NCBI RefSeq assembly: GCF_016900875.1
Contig: NZ_JAFEUM010000002.1
Coordinates: 124,001-188,000 of the forward strand
Direction: 5' to 3'
Source of the DNA: Vibrio ulleungensis
Lineage (GTDB): Bacteria > Pseudomonadota > Gammaproteobacteria > Enterobacterales > Vibrionaceae
DNA length: 64,000 bases
Shown here: in pieces, positions 63,863 through 64,000 of the stretch
Layout: each line of letters opens with the position of its first letter
How positions within the stretch are numbered: the first letter of the stretch is position 1
Notes under the pieces: model-generated
What the model was told of the DNA's origin: nothing
Databases searched by the model: none
The model's input: the letters and a program-made list of their open reading frames with translations, nothing else
Made by a program: the position numbers and the translations under genes

Positions 63863-64000
63863 CTACTCCTTGATGTCATGGGTACGATTAAAGTCGGCGT
63901 GACAAGCAACACACATCTCGATAAGTTGTTTACGTTCGTAGTTTAGAACACCTTGATCATGGCCATGAACTGCGTGGCAGTTTGTGCAGGTCAAATTCTT
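63863..64000 (-). CDS. nrfB: C-terminal part of a multihaem cytochrome c, probably NrfB (cut by the window edge)
   Basis: The last 45 codons of a minus-strand gene are present, with two haem motifs, CTNCH and CVACH, and further histidines (HAVHGHD, HADFNRTHD) that could be distal ligands. The gene ends 3 bp before the nrfC start. NrfB is the pentahaem electron carrier between NrfC and the nitrite reductase NrfA. The 5' part lies outside the window. Confidence 0.85.
   Translation of the reverse strand, partial: KNLTCTNCHAVHGHDQGVLNYERKQLIEMCVACHADFNRTHDIKE

Overview
The window reads as chromosomal DNA of a gammaproteobacterium, most likely a member of the Vibrionaceae or a close relative. The pointers are the gene families (DUF3581, DUF3334, DUF3392, DUF2947, the long 367-residue PurC, ycjX-ycjF-tyrR, trxB-cydD-cydC, YdiJ) and a composition that looks moderately AT-rich by eye (not computed). 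I see no rRNA, tRNA, CRISPR array, prophage or insertion sequence. Almost all of it is coding, and most start codons have a recognisable Shine-Dalgarno (SD) sequence.

Layout. 1-2935: a membrane-anchored PQQ sugar dehydrogenase-like protein with a cytochrome c tail, then a DUF3581 protein. 2992-8131: the FAD/FeS dehydrogenase YdiJ and small conserved proteins (DUF3334, DUF2786, a CxxC mini-protein). 8284-9963: a SulA-like division inhibitor under a perfect LexA box, and purC under a palindromic PurR-type box. 10119-17532: malic enzyme, DUF3392, SanA, thioredoxin reductase and the cysteine/glutathione exporter CydDC. 17592-25559: an outer-membrane barrel, the helicase HrpA, a large MipA/OmpV-type barrel, a TauE/SafE permease, a TerB-like protein and a DnaQ-type exonuclease. 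25798-31121: a compact operon of a DUF2760 protein and two divergent Hsp70-like ATPases. 31252-32373: an exported MsrA-MsrB fusion. 32494-38469 (minus strand): small membrane protein, YcjX, YcjF, TyrR, GNAT, HD hydrolase, DUF2947. 38559-49072: class I fumarase, PabB, the guanidinium exporter Gdx behind a guanidine-II riboswitch, YcdX, a RecQ helicase, a NudL-type hydrolase, AsnS and AspC. 49161-54959 (minus strand): a 2-oxo-acid-type TRAP transporter (dctPQM), its sensor kinase and response regulator, and an outer-membrane protein. 55335-58813: a winged-helix protein, GloC (YcbL), the L,D-transpeptidase YcbB and GTP cyclohydrolase II. 58982-64000 (minus strand): most of a nitrite-reductase (nrf) cluster, nrfB(partial)-C-D-E-ccmG-like-F, which runs off the right edge.

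Much of the new information is in regulatory DNA and RNA. It includes a two-hairpin guanidine-II riboswitch, paired dyads just before tyrR, a leader that can pair with the ribosome-binding site of the TRAP sensor kinase, three TACGTA repeats upstream of dctP, a strong hairpin between dctP and dctQ, and a long imperfect palindrome downstream of pabB. The least understood protein system is the DUF2760-Hsp70-Hsp70 operon. All calls rest on reading the sequence and on recalled family knowledge; no database search was run.
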